Origin: Euhalothece natronophila Z-M001
Lineage (GTDB): Bacteria > Cyanobacteriota > Cyanobacteriia > Cyanobacteriales > Rubidibacteraceae
NCBI RefSeq assembly: GCF_007904085.1
Contig: NZ_CP042326.1
Span: 1 to 64,000, forward strand
Reading direction: 5' to 3'
DNA: 64,000 nt
Part shown: one piece after another, positions 35,740 through 45,584 of the stretch
Layout of the letters: each line of letters begins with the position of its first letter
Numbering within the stretch: position 1 is the stretch's first letter
Notes under the pieces: generated by a model
What the model was told of the DNA's origin: nothing
The model's database searches: none
The model's input: the letters and a program-made list of their open reading frames with translations, nothing else
Made by a program: the position numbers and the translations under genes

Positions 35740-37524
35740 ATGAAATGGGATCGATCCTTACGTCAAATTGGACTTGGCTTAACCACCGCGATAATCTGTA
35801 TTCTATTTGCAACTGTCAGTACAGCCCAATCCCCTGCTAATATAAACGTTGTCCGTGAAGGGGAAGAAATTAGCCTCAATGGAGACAGATTGCCTCTGAG
35901 TTGGCGACAATGGGAAAGTAATGGACAAACCCATCTCGGTATCACTGATGCGGCTACTCAACAACGACTGGGTTTAGAATTACTGGCTAGCAATAACCCT
36001 GCCCAACAGCCTGTTTGGTGGTTTTCAGACGATTCTCCCTATACGCTTGATGCTGAACATATTGGGGCAAATCGCTATTTAGATCTCACTCCTATTTTAA
36101 GAGCAAGCAGTGAAGAGTTAGCAGTAGAAGATGGTCGCTTAGAAATTACCACTACCCCAACGCAAGTCCAAGATATTCGTATCGGAAACCAATCTTGGGG
36201 AAAACGTATTGTCATTGATTTAGATAAACCCACGCTTTGGCAAGTGCGCGAAGGGCGACAACAAGCTACTTTAAAGTTAGGCGCTACGAGTCCATCTAAT
36301 ATTCGTGAAAAATTTGCCCCACCCTCTGAAGAAATAGAAGACGAAGAAAATGAAGATATTACTCCTCCTTTATTAGTGGTGAAACCCAATGGGCGACAAA
36401 CGGAACTGAATCTGAATTTTCCAGAGTCTCTGAAACTAAAAGTCAATACCCTAGCTAATCCAGCGCGGTTAGTTTTAGATTTACGTCAAGATACCCTCAA
36501 CCCTCGCACTATTCGCTGGAAGCAAGGAGTAGAGTGGCGACAAGATTATATTAGAGTTAATGATGACCAATTTGCGGTAACTTGGCTAGAAATTGATCCC
36601 AATCGTCATGATTTGCGACTGACTCCCATTTGGACAAATCAGCAAGAAATGGAAGGGATTGCGTCTTTACCTGATTTAGGGAAAGAATTTGGGGTGACGA
36701 TCGCGATTAATGGGGGCTTTTTTAATCGGGATAACCAGCTTCCTTTAGGGGCAATTAAACAACAGGGAGAATGGTATTCTAGTCCCATTTTAAATCGAGG
36801 CGCGATCGCGTGGGATAATCAAGGGGGCATGATCATGGATCGGTTGCGTCATCAAGAAACATTAGTGATTAATGGGCAAGATAGAGTTTCTTTACAGGCG
36901 CTAAATAGTGGCTATGTGCAGTCTGGCGTGGCACGTTATACCCCCACTTGGGGAAGGAGTTATCGGGCGCTTAATGGCAAAGAAAACATAGTTGTGGTGG
37001 AAAATAACCAAGTGCAACGAATTACTGAAGTTAGTCAAGGGGAGTCAATTGCTATTCCCCCTAATGGTTATTTGTTGGCAATTCGTGGTAATCCTGAGTT
37101 AAAGTCTCGTTTGAGAGAAGGCAGTTCCCTACAACTAGAAAATCAAACCATTCCCCCAGCTTTTAGTGATTATCCTTATATTCTCGCTGCTGGCCCCTTG
37201 TTAATTAAAAATCAGCAAGTGGTTTTAGATGCAGAAAGAGAAAACTTTAGTGATGCGTTTATTCGGCAAAAAGCCCACCGTAGCGCGATCGCGCTTAAAC
37301 AAGATGGAAAAATCCTCTTAGTGGCGATGGGAGAACGGATTGGCGACAATGGCCCCACCTTAAGAGAAAGTGTCAGCATTTTACAACGTCTCGGCGCGAT
37401 CGATGCCTTAAATTTAGATGGTGGCGGTTCCACTTCTCTTTATTTAGGGGGAGAACTCATTAATCGTCCAGCAGCAACGGCGGGTCGTATTCATAGCGCG
37501 ATCGGGCTTTATCTTCAGGATTAA
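35740..37524 (+). CDS. Secreted phosphodiester glycosidase (NAGPA) domain protein
   Basis: 594 residues. A signal peptide (about 1-30, ending VSTAQS) is followed by a N-terminal region (about 30-260) with an AMIN-like beta look (KRIVIDLDKPTLWQVREG). The NAGPA/DUF2233 domain (about 290-592) has VTIAINGGFFNRDNQLPLGA, RGAIAWDNQG, LAAGPLLIKN, HRSAIALKQDGKILLVAMG and DALNLDGGGSTSLYLGG, the family signature. Probably periplasmic and acting on glycan or phosphodiester-linked sugars. A U-tailed hairpin follows. Confidence 0.88.
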   Translation: MKWDRSLRQIGLGLTTAIICILFATVSTAQSPANINVVREGEEISLNGDRLPLSWRQWESNGQTHLGITDAATQQRLGLELLASNNPAQQPVWWFSDDSPYTLDAEHIGANRYLDLTPILRASSEELAVEDGRLEITTTPTQVQDIRIGNQSWGKRIVIDLDKPTLWQVREGRQQATLKLGATSPSNIREKFAPPSEEIEDEENEDITPPLLVVKPNGRQTELNLNFPESLKLKVNTLANPARLVLDLRQDTLNPRTIRWKQGVEWRQDYIRVNDDQFAVTWLEIDPNRHDLRLTPIWTNQQEMEGIASLPDLGKEFGVTIAINGGFFNRDNQLPLGAIKQQGEWYSSPILNRGAIAWDNQGGMIMDRLRHQETLVINGQDRVSLQALNSGYVQSGVARYTPTWGRSYRALNGKENIVVVENNQVQRITEVSQGESIAIPPNGYLLAIRGNPELKSRLREGSSLQLENQTIPPAFSDYPYILAAGPLLIKNQQVVLDAERENFSDAFIRQKAHRSAIALKQDGKILLVAMGERIGDNGPTLRESVSILQRLGAIDALNLDGGGSTSLYLGGELINRPAATAGRIHSAIGLYLQD

Positions 37525-37559
37525 AACACCACTTGATCCATTGCCAAAAGTCCTAACCC

Positions 37560-37593
37560 ACTCATAAATTTGATAGCATTCATGAGTTTTTTA
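37560..37593 (+). terminator. Terminator after the NAGPA gene
   Basis: ACTCAT pairs with ATGAGT across a 16-nt loop, followed by TTTTTTA. A short stem, but with a good U run. Confidence 0.5.
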
Positions 37594-37645
37594 TGTTATT
37601 CTTATCCTTTAGAATTACTGTTATGTTACTTGCTAACTTAAAGCA

Positions 37646-40600
37646 ATGCCGTTACGTTCTCCTCGTCTTTTGCGTCAGCTCTGGCGCAGTTTTAAAGCCT
37701 TAGCCCAAGCGATTAACCGCTTATTAATTAAGTTTTTCTTCTTTCCTCTGAAAAAAAGGATTAAAACTAAAGCTGGCTTTGTCCTTCCTACAGCGACCTT
37801 AGTTTTATTAGTGGTGAGCCTATTAGTGGGAACGCTCATTATTCGCACAGGTCAAGAGGCTGAGGAAGCGATTAGTGAGCAAGCGCAACAAGAAATTTTT
37901 AATGCTGCCACTCCTGCAGTAGATAGAGCAAAAGCCAAGCTAGAGTATTTGTTTCGAGGAGACCCTCGTTTTCCTGTTGGGGTTCCTTCAGAGATTTTTT
38001 TGAATAGTATGATGCTTAATGACGGCGAGGAAGTCGTTGCAGAGGATGATGATCCTTATACCTTTGAGGGAGAAAACCGCTTAGATATTAATGATGATGG
38101 TGACGACGATAATGCTTGGTCTTACACAACTAATAATGGACAAGAAATTGCTTACTCGATCAATCTTCTTACAGAAAGTAATGGGGTAAATTACCAAGAA
38201 GAAGACGCATTGGGAGATAAAGCTGATAACTTAGTCGTTCGTTCAGGTCCATTAGCTGCTGCAAGTAGTAGTCAAGCTCAACGTTGTGCTGAATTATCTA
38301 GCCTTTCTCTTGGTGATGATGATTGGTTTACGATTACAGGATCAACGGTGCGGAAAAACTTTCAAATTGATGCTGTGGCCACCAACAACAGCGATGTTAA
38401 TCCAGTGGTGAGTACCATCGAAGTGCAACAAGATCGAGATCTTGATTTTGCAAACAAGTGGGGAGCTTGGTTTCGGTACGATATGGAGTTTACTCCGGGA
38501 TCAGACTTTAACTGGAATGGTGCGCTCCATACTGAAGGATCTTTAATTCTTAATAATAATGTTAGTAGCACCACAAAGTTATTTTTAGTCAGTGCTCCTG
38601 AGTCGTGCTTTTATACAGAAGAAGCATCAGAAATTACAATGGGGCAGGTTATTGATGACGGTGGGAATATTGATTATCAAGGGCAATTGATGAAAGTGAA
38701 TACCAACACAAATCAGGATGATGATGATGATGACAATAAAGTTAGAATTGATCTTTTTCCAGGACCTAATGAAAAGCCTGAAGGAGACACCAAGGACTTA
38801 GAATTGTCACCTGACAACGATTCTGTTGATGAATATGATGAGAATCCTAGTTTGTATTACCTTGATTCTGTGCGTTTGATTAGTGAAAATGAGTCTCGCG
38901 CCCGTAATCCTAATGATGATAGTAATACCAGTATTCGCGATGAGGCTTGGGACGATGAAGATATTAGCAATAGAATTTTTAATTCAGATACTCAACAGCC
39001 TTATGTTGATGATACTTACCGTGCTGATGACCGTTGGGGACCGAAACCAGAATATACAGAAGATCTTCCGCCTGTCACTGCAACTAATAACGGTCGACAA
39101 ATTCAGGACGAAGAGCGCTTAACTAATAACCCCCCTGCTGCGGATGCTGAAAATGCTGGTTTAGATGGTTATTGGGAAAGACGTGCTAACGCGGAAGGGC
39201 TAAGAATTATTGTGGGAGAACGTCTAGAGTTAGGAAATACTGACGGTTGGGATGGTAGCGATGATGACTTATACCCGTCAGACGATAATCAACCTGGAAA
39301 AGGACCCAATAATAACGATTCTGAATACGATAATTTAGCATCAGTGCAATCCGGGGTTGTCTATCATTGGGATGAAGGTAATCATGATCCTGATGATCCT
39401 GAGCCAGTTGCTTGTCTTGCTCTCACCAGTCACCAAAATGGAAACGATACAGAGTTTGATGAAATAAGCATTGACGGGACAGATTTTTTAGTGACCAATT
39501 TCTTTGAAGGGGAAGGAACAAATGGTTGGGAATTTGAGTTTCCCGATTATTTTTCTAGTGATATTAATAATAGTGGTAGTACCCTCCGAGAAGCACTGCA
39601 AAATTTAGCCCAGTTTGCTGGTGATCCTGATGGTGCATTTCCTCCTTTGCAAGAAAATGGTGGGAATATTACTCATCCCTACCCTGAGTTAACAATGTGG
39701 GGAGATTTTTCTAACCTTCGGCGTGCAGTTGATCAGCTAAATGGGGGTAGTTATGATGACCTCAGTTTGGCTGATAAAACTACTTTACAAACTGCGACTT
39801 GTAACTTGGGGATGTTGGCTTATAATGTGGACTTTCTAAGGCAAAACTATGAAGATGAACAACTCCAAGATGTAGAAGCTATTTTACAGGAGTTAAGCAC
39901 AGGAGACTGGACTTCTGTTGGAAAGCAACTTGTTAATAGCATTGGTGATGATAACTTTAGTCAGGGAATTATCGGGAGAGATGGACGAGTTTGTACAGAA
40001 GAAGGCACTGGGCTTGATGAAAATGGTAATGGTTGTCCTACCGAAAATCCTTATGATGTTGAAGATGAAACTAGTGACGAATACTATACCAACTATTTCA
40101 GTCAATTCTCAGTTCAAGATTGGATCAACTTTGCAGAAGATGAAAATAGTCCAATTGATGCAGGAGCTGCGGATGATATTGGTGACGTGCTAGAGGCTTA
40201 TCAAGATAACTTAGTTAATAACCCAAGAGCTGAGTTATTTTTAACTTTGCAACGTGATCGGGAACATGGATTTAATACTAATTCTACTTTTAGTGAAGAA
40301 ACTGATGACTTTGATCCAGACACTGGCATATATACTGTTCCTGGAGCACTTGGTCAAGTTGAAGAAGGTGATGAGTATATCATGGACTGTGATCCAAATA
40401 CAGATATTTTTGGTTTCGATTTTATCAATTCTGATCGAGCAAGATTTGGATTAGGAAATATTATTTGTAATGCTATATCAGAAGAACTAGAGCCCAGATA
40501 CCCTTCCCTTTACTACCTATTCCCCACTGACGATCATGACCATGATGGTGATGGAACTCAGCCTCCTAGTGAACCTTATATTAATGATGAAGATAACTAC

Positions 40601-41893
40601 ATTTCTGATGATGTTAACGGAAATGTCACTTATCAAGAAATTAGTGATGATGATATTGAGGATCTGGCTCTGAGTCCTCGTGATGAGAGTGATTTCACTC
40701 TTCCCACAGCAGGTAGTGGTGTTAACAAGATTACTTTGCCAGATGAGACTGAACTCTACGTTTCTTTCCTTGAAAAAGCCTTTTACAATCGTCGGGAAAA
40801 TATGACCGTGCGAGTGCTTGATATTGACCTCGACTTATTACGAAATGATCAAGTTAGTGGTGGTGATTACTGGTTACCGACAGGAGAGGATAACTCTAGC
40901 ATTGTTTATGCCTTCCGGGAAGATGCAGTACGTGAAGATGGCATAGCACGACCAAGAAATAGTGATTGGTCAGATTGCAATGATGAAGAGGAAATAACAG
41001 GATTTGATATGATAGAGGGTGACAGCGGTGCGGGCAACAACAGCGATGGTTGTCGAATGAGCTTCAATAATACTCAAGATCCGCCTCTTAATGATGAAAC
41101 TGGTGTCAGTGTTAAACCTGTTGATAGTTATCCAGATTTAGATCGCCGTCCTTATGGCTTTCGTTTAAGAAATGGGGCGGATATCAGCCGTCCTGATCCT
41201 GATGATGACCCCACTGGCTTATCCTTTATCACTGACCAACCTGTGTATATTCAGGGGGACTTTAACGAACATGAGGAATCAGAATTTGATGATGAAAACA
41301 ATGACTTTTACGACCGTTCTGACCTCAATGAAGACTTTGCGACTCCTTCTGGTGAGAGTTGGCGAACTGCTGAAATTATTGCTGATGGGATAACGCTTCT
41401 ATCAGAATCAGAAAACTTTGAAGAAGTAGATCCTGACGGTAATAATGATACACCTGCTCCTACTGGACCTCTAGAAGTAAATGCAATTCTGGTCAGTGGT
41501 TTCGAGCCTTCATTCCCCAGGAAATACAATGGTGGTATTCATAACTTTCCTCGCCTTTTAGATAATTGGAGTCAAGAAGAAATTACAATCAGAGGCTCTT
41601 TTATTCAACTTAACTTTAGTATCTACAGTACAGGTCCTTGGAGTCAGCAAAATCAAGATCCTGATGATGTTGAAAGTCTAGAAGATGCGAATGAAGGCAA
41701 TAATTTAAGGCATCATTATGGCTTTCCTCAACGAAATTGGGGTTATGATGTGGGTTTGCAATATAACCCTCCTGGTCCGGTTGCAGAACGCTTTGTAACC
41801 CCTAGTAATGCGCGAACTGAAACTTATCGAGAATTGTCTGTTGATGATCCCTATATCAGAAATCTACTCGATGCCATCAATGCTGAGGAATAA
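37646..41893 (+). CDS. hpsA: HpsA-like hormogonium polysaccharide protein
   Basis: 1415 residues. A basic N-terminus and one hydrophobic segment in KAGFVLPTATLVLLVVSLLV (about 43-62, resembling the N-terminal helix of a pilin but with no clear prepilin peptidase site) are followed by a very long extracytoplasmic part. The family block AATPAVDRAKAKLEYLF (about 88-104) is diagnostic of HpsA. The body is very rich in Asp, Glu and Asn (for example a run of Asp near residue 355). In filamentous cyanobacteria hpsA opens a cluster for motility polysaccharide. Three pseudopilin genes follow without real gaps, as in that cluster. Confidence 0.88.
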   Translation: MPLRSPRLLRQLWRSFKALAQAINRLLIKFFFFPLKKRIKTKAGFVLPTATLVLLVVSLLVGTLIIRTGQEAEEAISEQAQQEIFNAATPAVDRAKAKLEYLFRGDPRFPVGVPSEIFLNSMMLNDGEEVVAEDDDPYTFEGENRLDINDDGDDDNAWSYTTNNGQEIAYSINLLTESNGVNYQEEDALGDKADNLVVRSGPLAAASSSQAQRCAELSSLSLGDDDWFTITGSTVRKNFQIDAVATNNSDVNPVVSTIEVQQDRDLDFANKWGAWFRYDMEFTPGSDFNWNGALHTEGSLILNNNVSSTTKLFLVSAPESCFYTEEASEITMGQVIDDGGNIDYQGQLMKVNTNTNQDDDDDDNKVRIDLFPGPNEKPEGDTKDLELSPDNDSVDEYDENPSLYYLDSVRLISENESRARNPNDDSNTSIRDEAWDDEDISNRIFNSDTQQPYVDDTYRADDRWGPKPEYTEDLPPVTATNNGRQIQDEERLTNNPPAADAENAGLDGYWERRANAEGLRIIVGERLELGNTDGWDGSDDDLYPSDDNQPGKGPNNNDSEYDNLASVQSGVVYHWDEGNHDPDDPEPVACLALTSHQNGNDTEFDEISIDGTDFLVTNFFEGEGTNGWEFEFPDYFSSDINNSGSTLREALQNLAQFAGDPDGAFPPLQENGGNITHPYPELTMWGDFSNLRRAVDQLNGGSYDDLSLADKTTLQTATCNLGMLAYNVDFLRQNYEDEQLQDVEAILQELSTGDWTSVGKQLVNSIGDDNFSQGIIGRDGRVCTEEGTGLDENGNGCPTENPYDVEDETSDEYYTNYFSQFSVQDWINFAEDENSPIDAGAADDIGDVLEAYQDNLVNNPRAELFLTLQRDREHGFNTNSTFSEETDDFDPDTGIYTVPGALGQVEEGDEYIMDCDPNTDIFGFDFINSDRARFGLGNIICNAISEELEPRYPSLYYLFPTDDHDHDGDGTQPPSEPYINDEDNYISDDVNGNVTYQEISDDDIEDLALSPRDESDFTLPTAGSGVNKITLPDETELYVSFLEKAFYNRRENMTVRVLDIDLDLLRNDQVSGGDYWLPTGEDNSSIVYAFREDAVREDGIARPRNSDWSDCNDEEEITGFDMIEGDSGAGNNSDGCRMSFNNTQDPPLNDETGVSVKPVDSYPDLDRRPYGFRLRNGADISRPDPDDDPTGLSFITDQPVYIQGDFNEHEESEFDDENNDFYDRSDLNEDFATPSGESWRTAEIIADGITLLSESENFEEVDPDGNNDTPAPTGPLEVNAILVSGFEPSFPRKYNGGIHNFPRLLDNWSQEEITIRGSFIQLNFSIYSTGPWSQQNQDPDDVESLEDANEGNNLRHHYGFPQRNWGYDVGLQYNPPGPVAERFVTPSNARTETYRELSVDDPYIRNLLDAINAEE

Positions 41894-42576
41894 TGATGAT
41901 GAATCCTATTTTTTTCTATCGACTTCACAAAGCTAAGGACAATTCACAAAAAGGGTTAACCCTGTTAGAAGTCCTTGCTAGTATTGTAATGATTGGTGTG
42001 ATTTTAGTGGCTGTCGCTCCTCCTTTATTGTTATCAACAGCTACCCGAGTGAAAATGCGCCGTGTTTCTCAGGCTCAATCTATTGCTCAAGATGAAGTGA
42101 ATCGGGTGCAGGGAATTATGGCGCGATCGCGCGATCAAAACTTACCCACTGATGGTGAGGGTGACTTTGCTGGACTTCCCCAAACTATTGATACAGGAGA
42201 GTTAGAAGATTTTGCAGCTCCAAGTAATTTGTCTGAGGTGCGAGCAGTGGATGTAAATGGAGATGGAGACACGGACTTTTTTGTTCAAACTTTCCGAGAA
42301 GGAGGGGCTTTATTTTCAGGAGGAGATGCTAGATGTGAGCCAGCTATTTTTACAATGGGAGTTCGCGTTTACTCTTTTCTCGCACAAGACAATTTAGAAG
42401 AGGATAATTTAGAAACTGATCCAATTTCTCTACAAATGACTAGCAACTTACAAGGTCAAAGTACACAACCGATGGCAGTACTATTTGCGGAAGTGAGTCG
42501 CAGTGATATGGAACGCTCCCGAGATGCTTATAATAGGTATATCAGTGGGGATTGGATTCCTGGTGGTTGTAATTGA
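41893..42576 (+). CDS. hpsB: Pseudopilin HpsB-like
   Basis: 227 residues. Type IV pilin-like N-terminus: KGLTLLEVLASIVMIGVILV with the Gly before the cleavage site and the conserved Glu at mature position 5. A soluble domain with a calcium-site-like VDVNGDGDTDFF follows. The ATG overlaps the hpsA stop by one base; three ATGs lie in a row, with GAGGAA before them. Likely part of an envelope-spanning pseudopilus with HpsA and HpsC. Confidence 0.87.
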   Translation: MMMNPIFFYRLHKAKDNSQKGLTLLEVLASIVMIGVILVAVAPPLLLSTATRVKMRRVSQAQSIAQDEVNRVQGIMARSRDQNLPTDGEGDFAGLPQTIDTGELEDFAAPSNLSEVRAVDVNGDGDTDFFVQTFREGGALFSGGDARCEPAIFTMGVRVYSFLAQDNLEEDNLETDPISLQMTSNLQGQSTQPMAVLFAEVSRSDMERSRDAYNRYISGDWIPGGCN

Positions 42577-42586
42577 GTGAGCAAAT

Positions 42587-43543
42587 ATGAAACCTTTTAT
42601 TCTCCAATTTTTCCAAAACTTACCCTTTAAAAAAAAAGAGTCTTCTCGTGGATTTACTTTGCTTGAAGTTTTAATTGCTACGGTAATGTCAAGCATTGTT
42701 ATTTCCAGTTTGCTCTATTTTATGATCGATATTATTAGAAGCAATGCAGCAGAAACGGCTCAAAAAAATACCCTGCAAGAAATGCGTCTAGCCTTGGAAT
42801 TTATGACAGATGACTTAAAAGAAGCGGTTTATGTTTATACAGGAGATGACTTTAATAATCGTAATATTGAAGATGTTTCCAATGATGGACTTTTAAATAG
42901 TATTGATACTTCTGATGATTTAGAGCCAATTTTAGTTTTTTGGAAGCTGGAGGATGTTCCTTATGATTCTGATGATAATCTGCCTAATTGTGAACCACTA
43001 GATGATGATCAGGAAAATGAATGTCAGGAATTAAGAATTTCACAACGAACTTATACCCTTGTGGCTTACGTTCAAGATAATAACCCTACCGATACTTGGG
43101 ATGGAGAGTCTGTAATTTATCGTTATCAGCTACGAAAATATGATGATGTTAGTACATTAAGTCGCAAGGACGAGTATGTTGATCCAGTTCAAGATAGTAG
43201 CTTTGCGAATTGGCCCTATAACAGTGATTCCCAACTGCCTTCAAATTTTAGTAATCCTACCATTAATCGAAACAGCGAGGCCTTAGTCGATTTTGTAGAT
43301 GTCCCCAACAACAATAACTTTTCAGATGACGATGTTAGCTGTCCTGATGGTTACAATCGTACTCCTAATAATTCCAGTACATCTAATAGTTTTTACGCTT
43401 GCGTTGAAAATACCTCAGGACAAAAAACCGTTATTGTTAATTTACGCGGAAACCCCAATGGGCGAGTTAGTTTTGAGTTAGATGATAACTTTACCCCGTT
43501 ACCCACGCTTAATTCTAGTGCTATTTTACGGGGAGGCAGATAA
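42587..43543 (+). CDS. hpsC: Pseudopilin HpsC-like
   Basis: 318 residues. Prepilin motif RGFTLLEVLIATVMSSIVIS followed by the HpsC-type block QKNTLQEMRLALEFMTDDLKEAV. The soluble part is acidic, with YTGDDFNN and a Ser/Asn-rich end. It starts 10 bp after hpsB and ends directly against the next gene, so the four genes form one operon. Confidence 0.86.
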   Translation: MKPFILQFFQNLPFKKKESSRGFTLLEVLIATVMSSIVISSLLYFMIDIIRSNAAETAQKNTLQEMRLALEFMTDDLKEAVYVYTGDDFNNRNIEDVSNDGLLNSIDTSDDLEPILVFWKLEDVPYDSDDNLPNCEPLDDDQENECQELRISQRTYTLVAYVQDNNPTDTWDGESVIYRYQLRKYDDVSTLSRKDEYVDPVQDSSFANWPYNSDSQLPSNFSNPTINRNSEALVDFVDVPNNNNFSDDDVSCPDGYNRTPNNSSTSNSFYACVENTSGQKTVIVNLRGNPNGRVSFELDDNFTPLPTLNSSAILRGGR

Positions 43544-44092
43544 GTGATCAAACAGCTTCTAACTGGTCACATTAAAAAGCAATTGATTGCTAGAGATGGA
43601 TTTACCTTGTTAGAGGTAATGGTTGTGATTCTTATTTTAGGGATTCTAAGCGCGATCGCGTCTCCAAGTTGGCTTGCTTTTTTACAGCGTCAACGCCTCA
43701 ATACGGCTCAAAGTGAAGTTCTTCAAGGAATGCGAACGGCTCAAACTCGTGCTAGACGGGAAACAACTAGCTGGCAGTTTACTATACAGGAAAACAATGA
43801 CATTGTCAGATGGCGAGTGGATGCAAGAAGTAATTTTAATTCTGCCAGTGATGTTTGTAATGAAACGACAGGCTGGAATAGTCTCGATTCTCGAATTACT
43901 TTGAATGCTGATCAAACAACATTCCAATCTCTCGGTGAGAATTGTTGGCAAGCATGGTTTACAGAGAAAGGACGATCCGGGGGGAGACTGGGTAAAGTAA
44001 CTTTATCGGCGGAAAATCTAGATAATCAAAGTTGCGTTTATGTCTCGACATTTTTAGGGGCAATGCGAAAGGATCAAGATGAAGGATGTTAA
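43544..44092 (+). CDS. GspH/FimT-type pseudopilin
   Basis: 182 residues, GTG start adjoining the hpsC stop. Prepilin segment DGFTLLEVMVVILILGILSA, then LQRQRLNTAQSEVLQGMRTA, typical of the FimT/GspH group. The soluble domain has four Cys (CNETTGW, NCW, SCVYV, EGC) that could form disulfides. It probably serves as a minor pseudopilin of the same machine. A family 1 element end-like sequence starts 8 bp after its stop. Confidence 0.85.
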   Translation: MIKQLLTGHIKKQLIARDGFTLLEVMVVILILGILSAIASPSWLAFLQRQRLNTAQSEVLQGMRTAQTRARRETTSWQFTIQENNDIVRWRVDARSNFNSASDVCNETTGWNSLDSRITLNADQTTFQSLGENCWQAWFTEKGRSGGRLGKVTLSAENLDNQSCVYVSTFLGAMRKDQDEGC

Positions 44093-44099
44093 TGAAGCT

Positions 44100-44466
44100 T
44101 ATAGTGATTCCAAAATCAATTAGTATTACTTAATGAGAATTGGCAAAATTAACCCTAATTCTCTCCTCAAAGAAGATGGTGTCATCAATGAATTCCTCTT
44201 GCTACACTTGCCAAACGAAACAATGTGACAGTTGAGAGTGCGGAATGTGGGTTAGAAATTTCCCCATAGATTCATATTAATAAGGGTGTGCGAATTCCTT
44301 CCGCCCTACCAAAATTATCTCTTAACAAGAAACCTAATGGCATTTCTGAAACGACTTCACACTAATAATGGAATTTCTCTGGAACAAGTGCCGATGTTAA
44401 GCGTGCTGTTGGCGGCGGGTTGTCTCACCAGTATTACCGAAAGCACGATCGCGCTTTTCCTGCTTT
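44100..44466 (+). other. Decayed region: element end plus broken coding remnant
   Basis: TATAGTGATTCCAAA at 44100-44114 equals the right end of family 1, but no second end follows nearby. Beyond it, fragments in shifted frames look like former protein: NPNSLLKEDGVINEF, then PLATLAKRNNVTVESAECG (joined if one C is added at about 44195), then stops at about 44270 and 44362. I cannot name the protein. An open frame at 44286-44486 belongs to this debris. Confidence 0.4.
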
Positions 44467-45030
44467 CTATAATTTCAACCAGCTAAATACATCAGCGACA
44501 CTTAAACGTAAATCGCCCACTAAATTAGGAACAGGTAAAATTTCCTCTGGTTGTTTTAGCAGTTGCGGTTGTTGCCCGTGGGGAAAAACCAGAATCGATC
44601 GCGCTTTGGGATCAATCAGCCAACCCATTTCACTCCCATGATTGAGACTGTGTAGAATAATTCCCGTTACTTTCGTGGAACTTTGGTCTGGAGAAAGAAT
44701 TTCAATAATCCAATCTGGTGCAAGCGGAAAGACATTAGCAATATCGACACTTTCATCAACAGGAATCCGTTCCCAAGCAAATACAGTAACATCAGGGACA
44801 ATGGAACTACCGCCAAAAGTGCACCGTAATTCAGGAAAAGCATGAGCAATGCGTTCTTTTTTGACAATTCCATTTATTGTATTGACTAACTCACATTGAA
44901 GAATACTATGTTTTCCCTGTTGCCTCGGCTTTTGAATGATTTGTCCGTTAATATATTCTTGAGCTGGTTTAGTTTCGGGTTGTTTGAGAAACTCCTCTAG
45001 TGTAATTGTTTTGTCTGAGATTTGTACCAT
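44467..45030 (-). CDS. Uma2-family (DUF820) endonuclease-like protein
   Basis: 187 residues of the PD-(D/E)XK-like Uma2 family, greatly expanded in cyanobacteria and of unproven role. Seen: TLEEFLKQPETKPAQEYING (family start), SSIVPDVTVFAWERIP (the catalytic-type PDV block), APDWIIEILSPDQSS (ExLSP block) and GWLIDPKARSILVF. The gene appears complete. The first 12 codons recur as a fragment at 45850-45912. Confidence 0.9.
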   Translation of the reverse strand: MVQISDKTITLEEFLKQPETKPAQEYINGQIIQKPRQQGKHSILQCELVNTINGIVKKERIAHAFPELRCTFGGSSIVPDVTVFAWERIPVDESVDIANVFPLAPDWIIEILSPDQSSTKVTGIILHSLNHGSEMGWLIDPKARSILVFPHGQQPQLLKQPEEILPVPNLVGDLRLSVADVFSWLKL

Positions 45031-45345
45031 CTTCTAAATTCTCCTAACTAATAACATTTATAGATGGATTAATATTTTTTAATTAAAAACTTCGGAAATC
45101 GATATCATGAATTGTCCAGCGAATTTAGGAAATAATTGGATTCATGGGCTAGCAGCGATCGCGCTTGAGTAGCGATTGATAATTTAATCCTAGCATTATC
45201 ATATTAGAAATTTCCCCATAAAATGATAAATAAAAAGACTCATAGCAATCCCAGATGATTTTGGAGATTACGCTCTCGCTAAGTGCTTCTCTATAGAAAT
45301 TGCAGTAAGCTAGTAACACATAACGATGGTATGAGTTGATTCAGT
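45031..45345. other. Gene-free stretch with a 17-bp repeat
   Basis: I see no gene here. TTAGAAATTTCCCCATA at 45204-45220 is an exact copy of 44252-44268, so the Uma2 gene lies between two direct repeats about 950 bp apart. There is one HIP1 octamer. Confidence 0.5.
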
Positions 45346-45582
45346 GTGGATTTTGAAATTATTGGAGAAATAACCAATATTGAAATTATTGCAGTAGGAA
45401 CAGGAATCCGAGAGCGAGGGCGTTTACAAAAGAAATATGGTCGAGGGAAGTGGAGAAAGTTAAAAGGAATTGCTCAAGTACAGCTTGCAAACGGTATGAT
45501 ACGAATAGCTGAAGTACATTGGTATGAAGCTCATGGCATTGGAAAAAAAGAGTTTAAGCTGAAGCTACCGTTTTTGGATTAA
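45346..45582 (+). CDS. Small conserved cyanobacterial protein, unknown
   Basis: 78 residues, GTG start. The pattern IGEITNIEIIAVGTGIRERG, KYGRGKWRKLKGIA, EVHWYEAHGIGKKEFKLK is one I associate with many cyanobacterial hypotheticals, without a known function. Basic, no membrane segment. It ends 2 bp before the next small gene, so the two are co-expressed. Confidence 0.7.
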   Translation: MDFEIIGEITNIEIIAVGTGIRERGRLQKKYGRGKWRKLKGIAQVQLANGMIRIAEVHWYEAHGIGKKEFKLKLPFLD

Positions 45583-45584
45583 CG

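Noticed and set aside
45243-45260. TAGCAATCC as another family 2 end
   Set aside because: Only nine bases match and the subterminal part differs; chance cannot be excluded.
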